A DNA stretch of 20,914 nt from Aigarchaeota archaeon (GTDB lineage: Archaea; Thermoproteota; Nitrososphaeria_A; Caldarchaeales; Wolframiiraptoraceae). Positions 6,361 to 14,991 of this stretch are shown here, piece by piece. The stretch lies in assembly GCA_025059415.1 (NCBI GenBank), contig JANXDQ010000015.1, forward strand, positions 1 through 20,914, written 5' to 3'. Each line of letters begins with the position of its first letter. Within the stretch, counting starts at the first letter, position 1. The notes under the pieces were generated by a model. The model was not told the origin of the DNA, did not search any database, and worked only from the letters and a program-made list of their open reading frames with translations. A program made the position numbers and the translations under genes.

Positions 6361-9146
6361 ATGATCCCGCCCCCAATGATCTTCAAAAACCTCTCGACAT
6401 CGGAGAACGGGATCCTCTTCTTCTCATCCTTTAGCGAGATTATGTCGAGCATTACTTGATATTTCCAGGCCTCGCCGCCCTCTCCCTCACACCTGGCCAA
6501 CTGTCTTCGAGCATACAGCTCCACCAACGAGGATAGCAGATCCTTCATCAACACTTTATCATGACTTGTCGGCAACTTTTCTAACGCCGTGTTAGCGGCC
6601 CTGATGCACTCGCCTATTGCTGATAATATCTTCTTTGCCTCTGCCTGTCCCTTTTCCACCTCTACCTTCATGTCCGGCCGCTCCACACCATCAAGCAGAT
6701 TCGACATCCTCGATAATAGGTAACTCTTCTTCGCGACTTCTTCGTAGGAAAATTCTTTTAATCCAACTAACGCGCGCCTGAATAGGGATTCTAGGGATCC
6801 GCCATCACCGCTTATTGGTATCGGCTGTACCGATGTGAATTCGTCTCGCAGCGTGTTAAGCCTGATTTTTGCGGAGACCGCCGTTAAGCTTCCACCCGCC
6901 TCGACTATATCAAAGCAGATTCCGCTAATCTCCGGATTGTTTCTAAAAGCGCTCTTGACCTCCTCCACCAGTTTTCCGGCAGCGCTTATCAGGGGCCAGA
7001 TGCTGGCCCTGCAGTGGCTGACAGCGACGCCTATGGCTAGTCCTCTAACATTGCCCAGGTTTAGGTTAAACTCCTTTCCGAGCACCCATGACATCGTCAT
7101 GGAGAGCCATGAGGGGCAGAGGATGAGCGCATCATCTCCTCCCATGTAGAGGAGGCCGAAAATCGTGGAAAGCACCGCTTTCTGGGCCTCCTGCTCGCCC
7201 GCGGCCTCTTCAACTCCCAGGTAAACCGCGTCCAATGCCCTTTGAAACGCCTTCTTCAAGGCAAGATCTATTCTCATACTTCTCTCATAGGAATCCGAGA
7301 TCGAGAGGGACGTGACCATGAATGGTGCCATCAGGTTTCCATCCAGCTTGACCACCGCGATGTCCCTCCACTCAATGCCAGAAACTCCCTTGGACTTCTT
7401 CTCCAGCTCCTTCCAATCGTGCCCCGCGATCAGCTCCACGATGTACTTCGATATAAGGTCCCAAGACGTGTTGAAGACGGCTTCGGGTTTAACGAGCTTT
7501 CCATAGATCTCGTGTTCAATCTCGTATCTGCGTTTAAAATGTACCTGCGTCCCGAACTCGTATAACTCGTCGCATCGCTCGCATTTATTATCTTTGACCG
7601 CCGGCCTTTCATAACATATGTTGCATAGGGTTTTTGCCTCCATCAAGCTCCAGTCGACCTCACGTGAAATTCTCTCGACTGAAAATTTTCTTAACCGCAT
7701 TTCTTTCTCCAATCTTCGAGAAGTAGAGGTGTAGTCTGGGGAGAAGTTTGTCCAGGCATATCTGATTGATGGATATCCATGTGAGAACTTCTTCTTGAGG
7801 AGTTCAAGCCGCTCGGAGACTTGGTTTAGCAGCTTATTGGGAATTAAAAACTCGATTATGCCTCCTGCGGCGTATAGCGTGGCCTCGACTGGGTAATGGA
7901 TCTCCATTTCTGAGAGCGATCTATTGATGAGTATTGGGATCTGGGCCATGATAATGGAGTCGACGACTATGCTGGCCCCCTCAACGCATCTGAGCTCCGA
8001 GAACCTCGTTATAAAGCTCTGAATTCCGCCGAGGTCTATTAAACACATGAGGATCTCTCGACTTATATTTTCACCGCCTTCGGCGGCGTGGGGTAAGGTT
8101 ACCGGTTTCGTGAACCGCTCGAGCCTATTTCTCAAGTTCTCCAGAAATTTTCTCGTAAGCCTTTCAATCGACCCGGGGTATCTCTCCTCGACTTTAGCCC
8201 AGAACTCCCATGCCTCCTCCCCAGTGCCGTACACCTTCTCAGGTGGGAAATTCATTTCCGAAGAGAGTTCTCCCAATTCCCTTCCAATCAATTCCATTGA
8301 AAGCGACAGCAACCTGTCCGTCGCGGAGGCTAGTTCGTCTGCCTCCCTCAAAATGCGTCCCTCAGCGGATTCGGCGCGGGAATGATGTCTCTCAACATAA
8401 TCGACTATTTCTCCACATTCTGGAACGATGCCCTCCAACAGCTTCCTGGCGACCTTTACAGAGGCGTTCACGTGCCTTCTATAGTTAAATGGTTTTCCGA
8501 GGTCGTGGATCATCGCGGCTAACCTTAATTTGGCCGTATGCTCCCTATCAAGTCCTCTTTCGACGGCCAGCGCCCACGCGATTGCGGATGTCAGCATCAA
8601 GTGCGCCAATAAGCTACTTGTGTTTAGGCCGGGCCGCGTATCCGCCGGAAATAGGAGCCAGCAGCGCTCAACCTCGTCTGACAAGCGTCTATCGTTGAGG
8701 ACGCTGAATGGTTTCAGCAGGCCTGCCTTGATCGGATATTCATAGAGGGACTTGACGAAGCTCAATGGATCCTGCATCGGGTCCGGCTCCTCACCGAGGA
8801 TCCCCAACTTATCTAACAGGTAGATCTTGAGCGGCGTGGGCATTACCCCCGGAATGACCTCCCTGATGAATGGGATTCTAAGATAGAATGCTATGAGGTC
8901 TCCGATGAGTTCAAGCCTCTTGACTGGAGTTAGTTTCACGCCCCATTCATTGCAGAGGTTAAGGGATTCGGAGATGAATTCCCTCATCTTCTCGAGGACC
9001 ATCGAGTAGCTTGCGACGCCTTTTTCATCCACCCTTAAGACGTCAGTTAGCTCTTCGCCTACCCTACATGGAACTATGAAGCCCCTAGTTATCGGATATC
9101 CGGGGTAGCTGAATCCGATGTCACCGAAGCTGCCCAAGTTGCTCAA
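6357..9146 (-). CDS. cas10: Cas10, type III large subunit with HD and cyclase motifs
   Basis: Cas10 is the signature subunit of type III interference. When target RNA is bound, its HD domain can cut single-stranded DNA and its Palm domain can make cyclic oligoadenylate from ATP. The 929-residue protein shows an HD motif in AAMIHDLGKPF (His214-Asp215). It has a first Palm entry DLGGIQSFI near 371, a zinc knuckle with Cys508, Cys511, Cys522 and Cys525, and an intact GGDD at 669-672 in LLYMGGDDALI. The C-terminal part is helical, as in other Cas10 proteins. III-D Cas10s are described as often lacking the HD domain, so retention here is notable. The TTG start is supported by an adjacent GAGGTGGGGG stretch. 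It overlaps the preceding cas7 by 26 bases and the next gene by four. Confidence 0.97.
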   Translation of the reverse strand: MSNLGSFGDIGFSYPGYPITRGFIVPCRVGEELTDVLRVDEKGVASYSMVLEKMREFISESLNLCNEWGVKLTPVKRLELIGDLIAFYLRIPFIREVIPGVMPTPLKIYLLDKLGILGEEPDPMQDPLSFVKSLYEYPIKAGLLKPFSVLNDRRLSDEVERCWLLFPADTRPGLNTSSLLAHLMLTSAIAWALAVERGLDREHTAKLRLAAMIHDLGKPFNYRRHVNASVKVARKLLEGIVPECGEIVDYVERHHSRAESAEGRILREADELASATDRLLSLSMELIGRELGELSSEMNFPPEKVYGTGEEAWEFWAKVEERYPGSIERLTRKFLENLRNRLERFTKPVTLPHAAEGGENISREILMCLIDLGGIQSFITRFSELRCVEGASIVVDSIIMAQIPILINRSLSEMEIHYPVEATLYAAGGIIEFLIPNKLLNQVSERLELLKKKFSHGYPSIRYAWTNFSPDYTSTSRRLEKEMRLRKFSVERISREVDWSLMEAKTLCNICYERPAVKDNKCERCDELYEFGTQVHFKRRYEIEHEIYGKLVKPEAVFNTSWDLISKYIVELIAGHDWKELEKKSKGVSGIEWRDIAVVKLDGNLMAPFMVTSLSISDSYERSMRIDLALKKAFQRALDAVYLGVEEAAGEQEAQKAVLSTIFGLLYMGGDDALILCPSWLSMTMSWVLGKEFNLNLGNVRGLAIGVAVSHCRASIWPLISAAGKLVEEVKSAFRNNPEISGICFDIVEAGGSLTAVSAKIRLNTLRDEFTSVQPIPISGDGGSLESLFRRALVGLKEFSYEEVAKKSYLLSRMSNLLDGVERPDMKVEVEKGQAEAKKILSAIGECIRAANTALEKLPTSHDKVLMKDLLSSLVELYARRQLARCEGEGGEAWKYQVMLDIISLKDEKKRIPFSDVERFLKIIGGGII

Positions 9147-10119
9147 CCGCCCCCACCTCGTTGATTAAGGTCAATTCCCCAGTAAACTTATTCAACGCCT
9201 CTTGGACTAGCTGTCCGAGTAATTCGTCGAGCCCGATTCCCTGAAGAGTTTCTCCCGGGCGGACCTCCGCACCCCCATATCTCAGGGGGGCCGAATACCT
9301 CGAAAGCCTCAATTCTTCAACCTTGTACCTTATCCTCCCAAATTTCCTACCATCAACGCTCTTATTGTATTTGAGCCTCCCAAGCAGGGCGGGCTCCGAC
9401 AACGAGCCCCTCCTAATGGCCATTCCGAAAAGCAGGAGTCCGAGCTCCTCTGGTTTGAGGTTCTTGAAGTGCAATGACCCGTGAAACCTCGAATCGGGCT
9501 TGACGGCCTCGAGCCTCATATTGTATGGCAGCTCAACGATCTCAAGGTTGCCCACGTCCCCCTCATCGAGTACGAAGTCGCTGAAGTCTATCAGCGATTT
9601 TAGGCCCGCCGTGCCAAATAGATCACAGAGTAGGCAAACCACGTTATCGCTGGTTAGGTTGCAGGGCGGCCCTCTTTCTTCATAAACCGCCGGAACCCAA
9701 ATTCTCTGATGTCTCCAACCGAGTCTACCAGGGAGCTCGAGCTTCTCTATCGCTGGGCCAGCCCTGATGAAACAAGCTCTGACAACTCCACCCTTAGCCT
9801 TGAAACTTAGCTCAAGTCTTGACCGAATATTTCCCTTAATAGTTCCACCAGGTATCGCGAGCCTCCCAGCCGTCCTACTGAAGGCGATGACCGCCGGCTC
9901 AATTTTCACGTAGTTGGAAAGGTCTTGTGCACTCATCCTCCTTCCACTAAGTCTCTTAATGCCATTTTCATCTATAATTACCAGCGGTCTCCCAGGGCCC
10001 TGACCTACATGGAGGTGAGATTCGGTGATTATGGTAACTTGCATTATACCAGTTAAGTCACTATAGCCACCTCTATCCCTAGGCCGACCTCTAAGAACCT
10101 TGACCACGTATTTTTGCAT
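9121..10119 (-). CDS. cas7: Type III-D Cas7-like RAMP subunit (332 aa)
   Basis: This is a larger Cas7-group RAMP. After a basic N-terminus it reads ESHLHVGQGPGRPLVIIDEN, then an insertion, then the signature LAIPGGTIKGNIRSRLE (88-104). The cysteine block VCLLCDLFG follows at about 161-169, and a FHGSLHFKNL strand comes later. The extra sequence between the first strand and the signature distinguishes it from the Csm3-like paralogs, and it may take a backbone position near Cas5/Cas10 or the far end. The start was set at ATG 10117-10119, preceded by GGTGTGGTGG, rather than at the TTG six codons upstream. It overlaps the preceding cas7 by 29 bases. Confidence 0.86.
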   Translation of the reverse strand: MQKYVVKVLRGRPRDRGGYSDLTGIMQVTIITESHLHVGQGPGRPLVIIDENGIKRLSGRRMSAQDLSNYVKIEPAVIAFSRTAGRLAIPGGTIKGNIRSRLELSFKAKGGVVRACFIRAGPAIEKLELPGRLGWRHQRIWVPAVYEERGPPCNLTSDNVVCLLCDLFGTAGLKSLIDFSDFVLDEGDVGNLEIVELPYNMRLEAVKPDSRFHGSLHFKNLKPEELGLLLFGMAIRRGSLSEPALLGRLKYNKSVDGRKFGRIRYKVEELRLSRYSAPLRYGGAEVRPGETLQGIGLDELLGQLVQEALNKFTGELTLINEVGAVEQLGQLR

Positions 10120-10981
10120 TCCACCACACCTTCTCAAATCTGTCTAGTAGCTGCCAAGCTTTCTCCCCCTCAGCTATCAACAATCCATCCTCAATCCTCA
10201 CAATATCTGAGACATCAACTTCCATGTCTACTCCGGCTTCAAGTGGTCGAAGCCTTAAATTCTTTGATTCCCCAAAATCTATAATCTTCATCTCCGGGTC
10301 GATAACTTTGACCCTGCCGAATCCCCTGGTTTTAAAACCTCCCACCTTTACTCCGCCTTCGTGAAGAAGTCTAGTTACCGCTGATAATAATCCAATTGCA
10401 TAATTTGGAAGATTTCTACATCTTATCTCAAATCTAAATCTCGTCCCGGGCTCAACAAATTCCACATCATATAATGCTCCTCCGAATACTGCGCCGGTTC
10501 TTCGGTTTATCGCTATACCCGTCCTTTTACTAATTCTAAAATTAAGTAAGTTTCCCACGTTATCCATCGGATATGCATCTCCAAAAACGATTCTGCTCAT
10601 ATATCCCGGTGCCCCAAATATCTTGCATAGAATACATGAATTCTCAAAGAATTTTCTCATGGCCTCGGCAGAATCTCCAGTCCTGATTAATTGCTCTATC
10701 ATATCTCTCAGTTTAACACCATGTTCAATCTCCTTATCAACGCAGGTATCCTTTGCCAAACCACTGCAAGCAGTTAAACCCTTAACTTGCACAAGCGCCA
10801 TCGCAGTGCTTCTAAAAGATCCCTTTAGACTTGATCCGGGAATGTATGGTACCTCGAATCCCTTTAAGTGTACTTTTATGACCGCTAAATCCACGATAGA
10901 TGTTAGTAATTGTTGCCCGCCGACGCCGATTCTCAATGGCTCCACGTTCTCGAGGTATCCGCTTAGCGTGATCTCCCTCAT
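10091..10981 (-). CDS. cas7: Type III-D Cas7/Csm3-like RAMP subunit (296 aa)
   Basis: This is a canonical Csm3-type backbone subunit: EPLRIGVGGQQLLTSIVDLA with Asp31 in the catalytic position, VPYIPGSSLKGSFRS (44-58), and SCILCKIFG with Cys116 and Cys119. Then comes RTGIAINRRTGAVFGGALYD, the thumb-like segment that in Csm3 reaches towards the crRNA-target duplex, and KVGGFKTRGFGRVKV as the glycine-rich loop. It is the closest of the set to textbook Csm3. The chosen start is ATG 10979-10981 with GGAAGGAT upstream. An ATG 19 codons earlier would overlap the previous gene and has a poorly placed ribosome binding site. Confidence 0.92.
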   Translation of the reverse strand: MREITLSGYLENVEPLRIGVGGQQLLTSIVDLAVIKVHLKGFEVPYIPGSSLKGSFRSTAMALVQVKGLTACSGLAKDTCVDKEIEHGVKLRDMIEQLIRTGDSAEAMRKFFENSCILCKIFGAPGYMSRIVFGDAYPMDNVGNLLNFRISKRTGIAINRRTGAVFGGALYDVEFVEPGTRFRFEIRCRNLPNYAIGLLSAVTRLLHEGGVKVGGFKTRGFGRVKVIDPEMKIIDFGESKNLRLRPLEAGVDMEVDVSDIVRIEDGLLIAEGEKAWQLLDRFEKVWWNAKIRGQGS

Positions 10982-11009
10982 CAAGATCCTTCCGCTGGTC
11001 CAGGGGATT

Positions 11010-11732
11010 TCAGCCAAATTTCCCCACCTCTCCCTCATCCTCTAATGTGAGCTTTCCACCTTCGATTTTGTAGACCCTCCAACTCATCTTCCTTAACCTG
11101 ATTAGTCCGTGTCCGGCGCTCTTTCTGGCGCCGATGCTTATTCCAGGATCCATCAATATGTCGAAGAGGGATCTCAGCAAACTCGCCCTCTCATCTGAAG
11201 GGTCTGCTTCCCTGAAGACCCTTATGTTGATGATGTCCATTTTGAAATCCCATTCCACATTTGGCACCACCAATTCCTCCGTGTAAAGGAGCCCTCCCCA
11301 AGCTCCTCCAAACTCCCTGTTGATCGCCACACCGGTTTTCGTGAAGGTCCTGGCTTTTCCCGGATCCAAGGGCCTCGCATCGAAGATTTTCACATGACTT
11401 GCGAGCCGCGTACTTCCGAATAATCCACATATCACGCAAACGTTTCCATTCTCCATTTCTTCTTCCATTTTTTCGAAGTCCCACGGATCGTGGGCCTCGT
11501 GACCTTTTGACGCCAGTATGGATTCGGCGAGCTGCCTCAGGGCCCCCTTTAAACTCGAGCCCGGGATGACCGGGACATCACTCACCCTATAGACTGCGAT
11601 GTCAACTGGCGCTTCAAGGAGGTTCTCGCCGCCGGTCCCGATCCTTAGCGGCGTCTCATTAACCAAAACACCGTTGATCCGCGTGAAGAGCTTGATCGTG
11701 TTAAGGTCTCTGTAGTCCCTTGTTACGGGCAT
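11010..11732 (-). CDS. cas7: Type III-D Cas7/Csm3-like RAMP subunit (240 aa)
   Basis: This is a compact Csm3-type subunit expected to form part of the repeating backbone. It shows PLRIGTGGENLLEAPVDIA with Asp44 at the target-RNA-cleaving position, VPVIPGSSLKGALRQLAE (53-70), and VCVICGLFG with Cys99 and Cys102. The thumb-like KTGVAINREFGGAWGGLLY and the late loop ISIGARKSAGHGLIRL complete the pattern. It starts four bases after the cas11 stop, with a G-rich stretch upstream of the ATG. The similarity to the 296-residue neighbour suggests an old duplication within the operon. Confidence 0.92.
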   Translation of the reverse strand: MPVTRDYRDLNTIKLFTRINGVLVNETPLRIGTGGENLLEAPVDIAVYRVSDVPVIPGSSLKGALRQLAESILASKGHEAHDPWDFEKMEEEMENGNVCVICGLFGSTRLASHVKIFDARPLDPGKARTFTKTGVAINREFGGAWGGLLYTEELVVPNVEWDFKMDIINIRVFREADPSDERASLLRSLFDILMDPGISIGARKSAGHGLIRLRKMSWRVYKIEGGKLTLEDEGEVGKFG

Positions 11733-11736
11733 TGTG

Positions 11737-12123
11737 TTAGCGCCCCCGTAAGTGCTCCAATACCTCTTTTAGTGTTAGTTTAGGAATATCCTCCACCCTT
11801 AGGTTTAATCTCCTTCGTTCAGCTGCCTCATAGACCCATTTAGCTATGCCTAGCAATTGTCTGGCATGTTCTTTCTCAAGTCCGCTAGTAAATAATTTTG
11901 TCATGGCATCATTTATTAATCTGGCAGTATTATGCCCCCTTCTCAATCTCTCTGCTTGTCTCTCAGCAAAGAGAGCGGTTACCAGAAGGGAAAGCTTCTT
12001 ATCCTCCACGAAATCAAGGGACGAGATTATGTTTTCGATTTGAGCCCGCTCAACGTGGTCAAACTTAGCTTGAATGCCAATTCTAGCGCCGAGGTTTAGG
12101 ATTTCTTCTAATCTTAAGCTCAT
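11737..12123 (-). CDS. cas11: Type III-D small subunit Cas11 (Csm2-like)
   Basis: This small all-helical protein of 128 residues is placed first in the III-D operon. It has the size and look of Csm2-type Cas11, which lines the belly of type III complexes along the target RNA. Diagnostic stretches are LLVTALFAERQAERLRRG in the middle and KEHARQLLGIAKWVYEAAER near the C-terminus, the latter being the conserved Csm2-like helix. There are no catalytic motifs. The ATG lies about 27 bases from the centre of a strong TATA box, so the mRNA is probably leaderless. Next is cas7 after four bases. Confidence 0.83.
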   Translation of the reverse strand: MSLRLEEILNLGARIGIQAKFDHVERAQIENIISSLDFVEDKKLSLLVTALFAERQAERLRRGHNTARLINDAMTKLFTSGLEKEHARQLLGIAKWVYEAAERRRLNLRVEDIPKLTLKEVLEHLRGR

Positions 12124-12145
12124 GTGTTAACGTTTCTTTAACGGG

Positions 12146-12161
12146 TTTATATTTCTTTTCC
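12146..12161 (-). promoter_or_regulatory. Leaderless archaeal promoter of the III-D operon
   Basis: On the minus strand a purine-rich BRE (GGGAAAAG) is followed by AAATATAAA, an archaeal TATA box. Its centre lies about 27 bases before the cas11 ATG. That spacing places transcription start at or next to the start codon, and there is no Shine-Dalgarno there, so the message should be leaderless. This marks the III-D genes as a transcription unit separate from the I-A operon upstream. Confidence 0.65.
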
Positions 12162-12301
12162 CTAAAAGTGAATCGGGGGCTGAGGATTCCGCTATAATAT
12201 TTTAAGAGTAATGAATTTCGAGAAGTTTTTAGCAGAATTTTGTGAACAAATGCGGAGGTAGAGTGTTTTTAATTATTTTAAATCGGCAGGTCTGTGTAAT
12301 C

Positions 12302-13123
12302 TTAAACCTTTAGATTTTCAGAAGTGCGTGGGCGCATTTTCGGCATGGGGGTGAGTTTTCCCCTCAGTCTGCTCAGTAGGTAGTCTGAGAACTCGATTAC
12401 CCGCTCTGTGCGCGCTTTGGCTCCCGAGACCGATGCCGCGGCGTCTTCAATGAGCCTGCTCCAGTAAACGTTAACACCCCTCCTGGCGCTGCTCGTCCTG
12501 TTGTCGAGGAGGAGGATAAACCATTGGAGCGCGATCGTCTTTAACAATGTCTGCCTTTGCAACGAGTTTAACGTGTAAGTGCTCGGTCTGAGTCTAAGTT
12601 TCCTAATCTCCGAGATCTCGGATATCGTTAAACTCAACTCATCGTCGAGCTCGCCAACGTCCATCAATACGAGTTTCAGATTTTCCAGTGGTTTTTCTAC
12701 GTCGTCTGCGAACTCGACTTCCGCCCCGGGAGTTGTCGCCTGGTCCAGGGTCGCATATCCCGCCTTAAGCATGCTCCGCCATTCGTAGTATTCCATGTGT
12801 AGGAAACACGTGCAACTTATGATCTTTTTCTCCTCGGCTCCGATGCAGCCTCTTTCCTGCAATTTCCCGAGGACGTCGTAAGCCATCTGCGCCGAAGCCT
12901 CATTGTGATGTATTTTCGGCCTATCTTTCGAAGTGTAGTCTTTTGAGAGCTTCCCCGAGTCGTGCAAGACGAGGGCGAGGAGGAGCGCCTTCCATCCAAG
13001 CCCCTTTCTCCCGAGAACCATTGAAAGGTCCTCCTTAATTCGGGTTGCCTCGAGTATGCACAGCGCCGTGTGGGCCACCCAGCACCCCTTTCCGCGCCCA
13101 CCCTCGCGATACGATGGATACAT
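12302..13123 (-). CDS. cas3'': Cas3'' HD nuclease of type I-A
   Basis: Cas3'' is the stand-alone HD-domain nuclease that works with the Cas3' helicase to degrade target DNA in type I-A interference. HD-family metal ligands are visible: His18 in CWVAHTALC, His54-Asp55 in LVLHDSGKLSKDY, a histidine pair at 72-73 in KIHHNEAS, and His109 in CTCFLHMEYY. The remaining 160 residues are helical. It is the last gene of the I-A operon. The ATG has no ribosome binding site and follows the cas3' stop by 56 bases. The frame stays open for another 29 codons upstream without ATG, GTG or TTG, so the true N-terminus is uncertain. No U-rich terminator is visible after the stop. Confidence 0.9.
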   Translation of the reverse strand: MYPSYREGGRGKGCWVAHTALCILEATRIKEDLSMVLGRKGLGWKALLLALVLHDSGKLSKDYTSKDRPKIHHNEASAQMAYDVLGKLQERGCIGAEEKKIISCTCFLHMEYYEWRSMLKAGYATLDQATTPGAEVEFADDVEKPLENLKLVLMDVGELDDELSLTISEISEIRKLRLRPSTYTLNSLQRQTLLKTIALQWFILLLDNRTSSARRGVNVYWSRLIEDAAASVSGAKARTERVIEFSDYLLSRLRGKLTPMPKMRPRTSENLKV

Positions 13124-13179
13124 TTTACTGGTGCATGTTTGAGAGCATGGCGGGTCTCTCCCGAGGAGCTCTCGCAGGA

Positions 13180-14991
13180 TCAGGCACTCCCATACATTTT
13201 CTTCCAGGGCTTAACCACCCCTAGCTCCGATCTGATACCGTCCAACTCCAACTCTTCGTAGAATTCTGGATTTAGGAGGAAAACTCTCCTGCCCTCCAGG
13301 ATATCTAGTAGGAGCCTCGTGTCCACACTACTGGCCGGTCTTCTTGATGGTATCAACTTGACCTCGTCCATCCATTCTTCGGTCACAAGTTTCATGATAA
13401 CATAGTAAGTGCCTCCAGCTTTGTGGAGGAGGGCGGGCATCGTGAACCTCCCTATATCCACGTCTCTTATCCCCAGCCTTACGAGGTTTTTCTCAAATTC
13501 CTCGATGCCGATCCTCGACTCTCCTCCTCTAACAAGGGTCTCGTATTCCTCGGGGGAGCGCGGCTTGTAGGCTTGGAGTTCCAAACCAGGCCTCAATAAT
13601 TGGTTTGGGGGGTTATGTGCTGCCCACTGGTCAATGACTGCTTCGGAGATCCAGTACTTCTCTATCCACCCTATTACGACGCGGGCGCTTTCATCGCCCC
13701 TCATAAGGAGATCTACTTTTTCCCGGTCGAATACCTGGTCTATTAGGATTTGAGCGGCCTCCAGGTCGCTGGGGCTCTCGGCCAGCAGGTCGCTGGACTC
13801 GGATACAACCCTCCTAGTTTTCTCCACGATGGGCTCCGGATAGACCTTTAGGGCATCTTCGGACCTCGTGTAGATAATCGCCATCCCATTCCTCCTCCTT
13901 CCACATCTCCCAATTCTCTGGATTAGGGAGTCTATCGGCGAAATCTCCGTGATGAGCAGCGTCGAGTCCATGTCTAGGCCGGCTTCCACGACCTGAGTCG
14001 CCACCAAGATGAACTCGTCTCCCCTCTTCGATTCCAGGAGCCACTCAACCTCCTTTCTGACTCCCTGCCTGAGCCTCGAGTGCAGGAGGACGGGCTTCAA
14101 GGCCATCTCCTTCTCCAGATGCGATCTCAATAGGGAGGTGTAGATGGCGGCGGCCTTCTCGACCGTGTTAGCTATTATTAGGACCGACCCCTCTCCGGGA
14201 TAATGTTCGCGGATGATTTTGACCAGTTGATCTTGGGAACTGGGCAGCTCATCATTCACCAATTCGAGCGAGATTCTCCCACGTGCAGGCCTACTCGAAG
14301 ACCTTATCTCCGTGATCTCCTCTGGCCGTGCGTCCTTTACGCCCTCTAAGACCTGCTTTACGAGGTTTTCCATGAAGGCGGTGGGAAGCGTGGCCGTCAT
14401 CAAGATTATCTGCGCGCCCCACGCGAGCAGGGCCTTTATGTGGCATGGGATCAGGCTCATGGCGTACCAGTATTCGTCCTGCAGTAGCTGGACTTCATCC
14501 ATTATCAACAGCGAGTTCATGATTTTGCTGACCTGGCCTAATATGTGCGGGGCCCTGAGGTCTACTCCATAAAATCTATGGAGCATCGTGTCGTAGGTGG
14601 TTACCACGATGTCTCCATCTAGATACGGTCTCACTCCTATTAGCTGTCCATATTCGTAAGCTACCACGGCGTTCCCGATTTCTATGGCTCCCACTGCCTC
14701 GGCATATCTCCATCGCATCGCGTTTACAAGGGACCTTGTGGGGAGAATGTGTATCAGCGAGAGCCACCTTCTCGCGCCCGACACCAAATCGCCAAGGAAC
14801 GGAGTTGCCGCGGCCTCGGTCTTTCCGCCTCCGGTTGGAGCCCTGACAATTATGAGCTGCTTTCCCTCATCGGCTGCTCTCCAAACGTCTTCGAAGAAGG
14901 GGTATCGCTGAAGTTTCCTACCCCTGGACTCGACGATCCGCGCGACTATCTGCCAGTAATCGCCGATCCTTGCTTCTCTCCCAGCCTTCAT
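13180..14991 (-). CDS. cas3': Cas3' superfamily 2 helicase of type I-A
   Basis: Cas3' unwinds target DNA recognised by Cascade so that Cas3'' can cut it. All core SF2 motifs are present in order: PTGGGKT (52-58), LPTRSLVNAM, TTYDTM, the Walker B variant DEVQ (165-168), MTATLP (198-203), VLIIANTVEKA, ATQVVEAGLD (331-340) and QRIGRCGRRR (358-367). There is no HD domain, as expected for the split I-A form. The 603-residue length is typical. Its ATG overlaps the cas8a stop as ATGA, so translation is coupled. Confidence 0.97.
   Translation of the reverse strand: MKAGREARIGDYWQIVARIVESRGRKLQRYPFFEDVWRAADEGKQLIIVRAPTGGGKTEAAATPFLGDLVSGARRWLSLIHILPTRSLVNAMRWRYAEAVGAIEIGNAVVAYEYGQLIGVRPYLDGDIVVTTYDTMLHRFYGVDLRAPHILGQVSKIMNSLLIMDEVQLLQDEYWYAMSLIPCHIKALLAWGAQIILMTATLPTAFMENLVKQVLEGVKDARPEEITEIRSSSRPARGRISLELVNDELPSSQDQLVKIIREHYPGEGSVLIIANTVEKAAAIYTSLLRSHLEKEMALKPVLLHSRLRQGVRKEVEWLLESKRGDEFILVATQVVEAGLDMDSTLLITEISPIDSLIQRIGRCGRRRNGMAIIYTRSEDALKVYPEPIVEKTRRVVSESSDLLAESPSDLEAAQILIDQVFDREKVDLLMRGDESARVVIGWIEKYWISEAVIDQWAAHNPPNQLLRPGLELQAYKPRSPEEYETLVRGGESRIGIEEFEKNLVRLGIRDVDIGRFTMPALLHKAGGTYYVIMKLVTEEWMDEVKLIPSRRPASSVDTRLLLDILEGRRVFLLNPEFYEELELDGIRSELGVVKPWKKMYGSA

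Noticed and set aside
12211..12261. Plus-strand 16-codon frame MNFEKFLAEFCEQMRR between the two operons, with TATAATATT before it
   Set aside because: Too short, opposite to all surrounding genes and without homology support; likely chance in A+T-rich intergenic DNA.
12241..12301. Possible terminator after cas3''
   Set aside because: The T-runs here are on the plus strand; on the transcribed minus strand they read as A-runs, and no hairpin precedes them.
13814..14044. Alternative frame inside cas3' of 76 codons
   Set aside because: Shadow of the helicase gene, which shows all SF2 motifs in the other frame.
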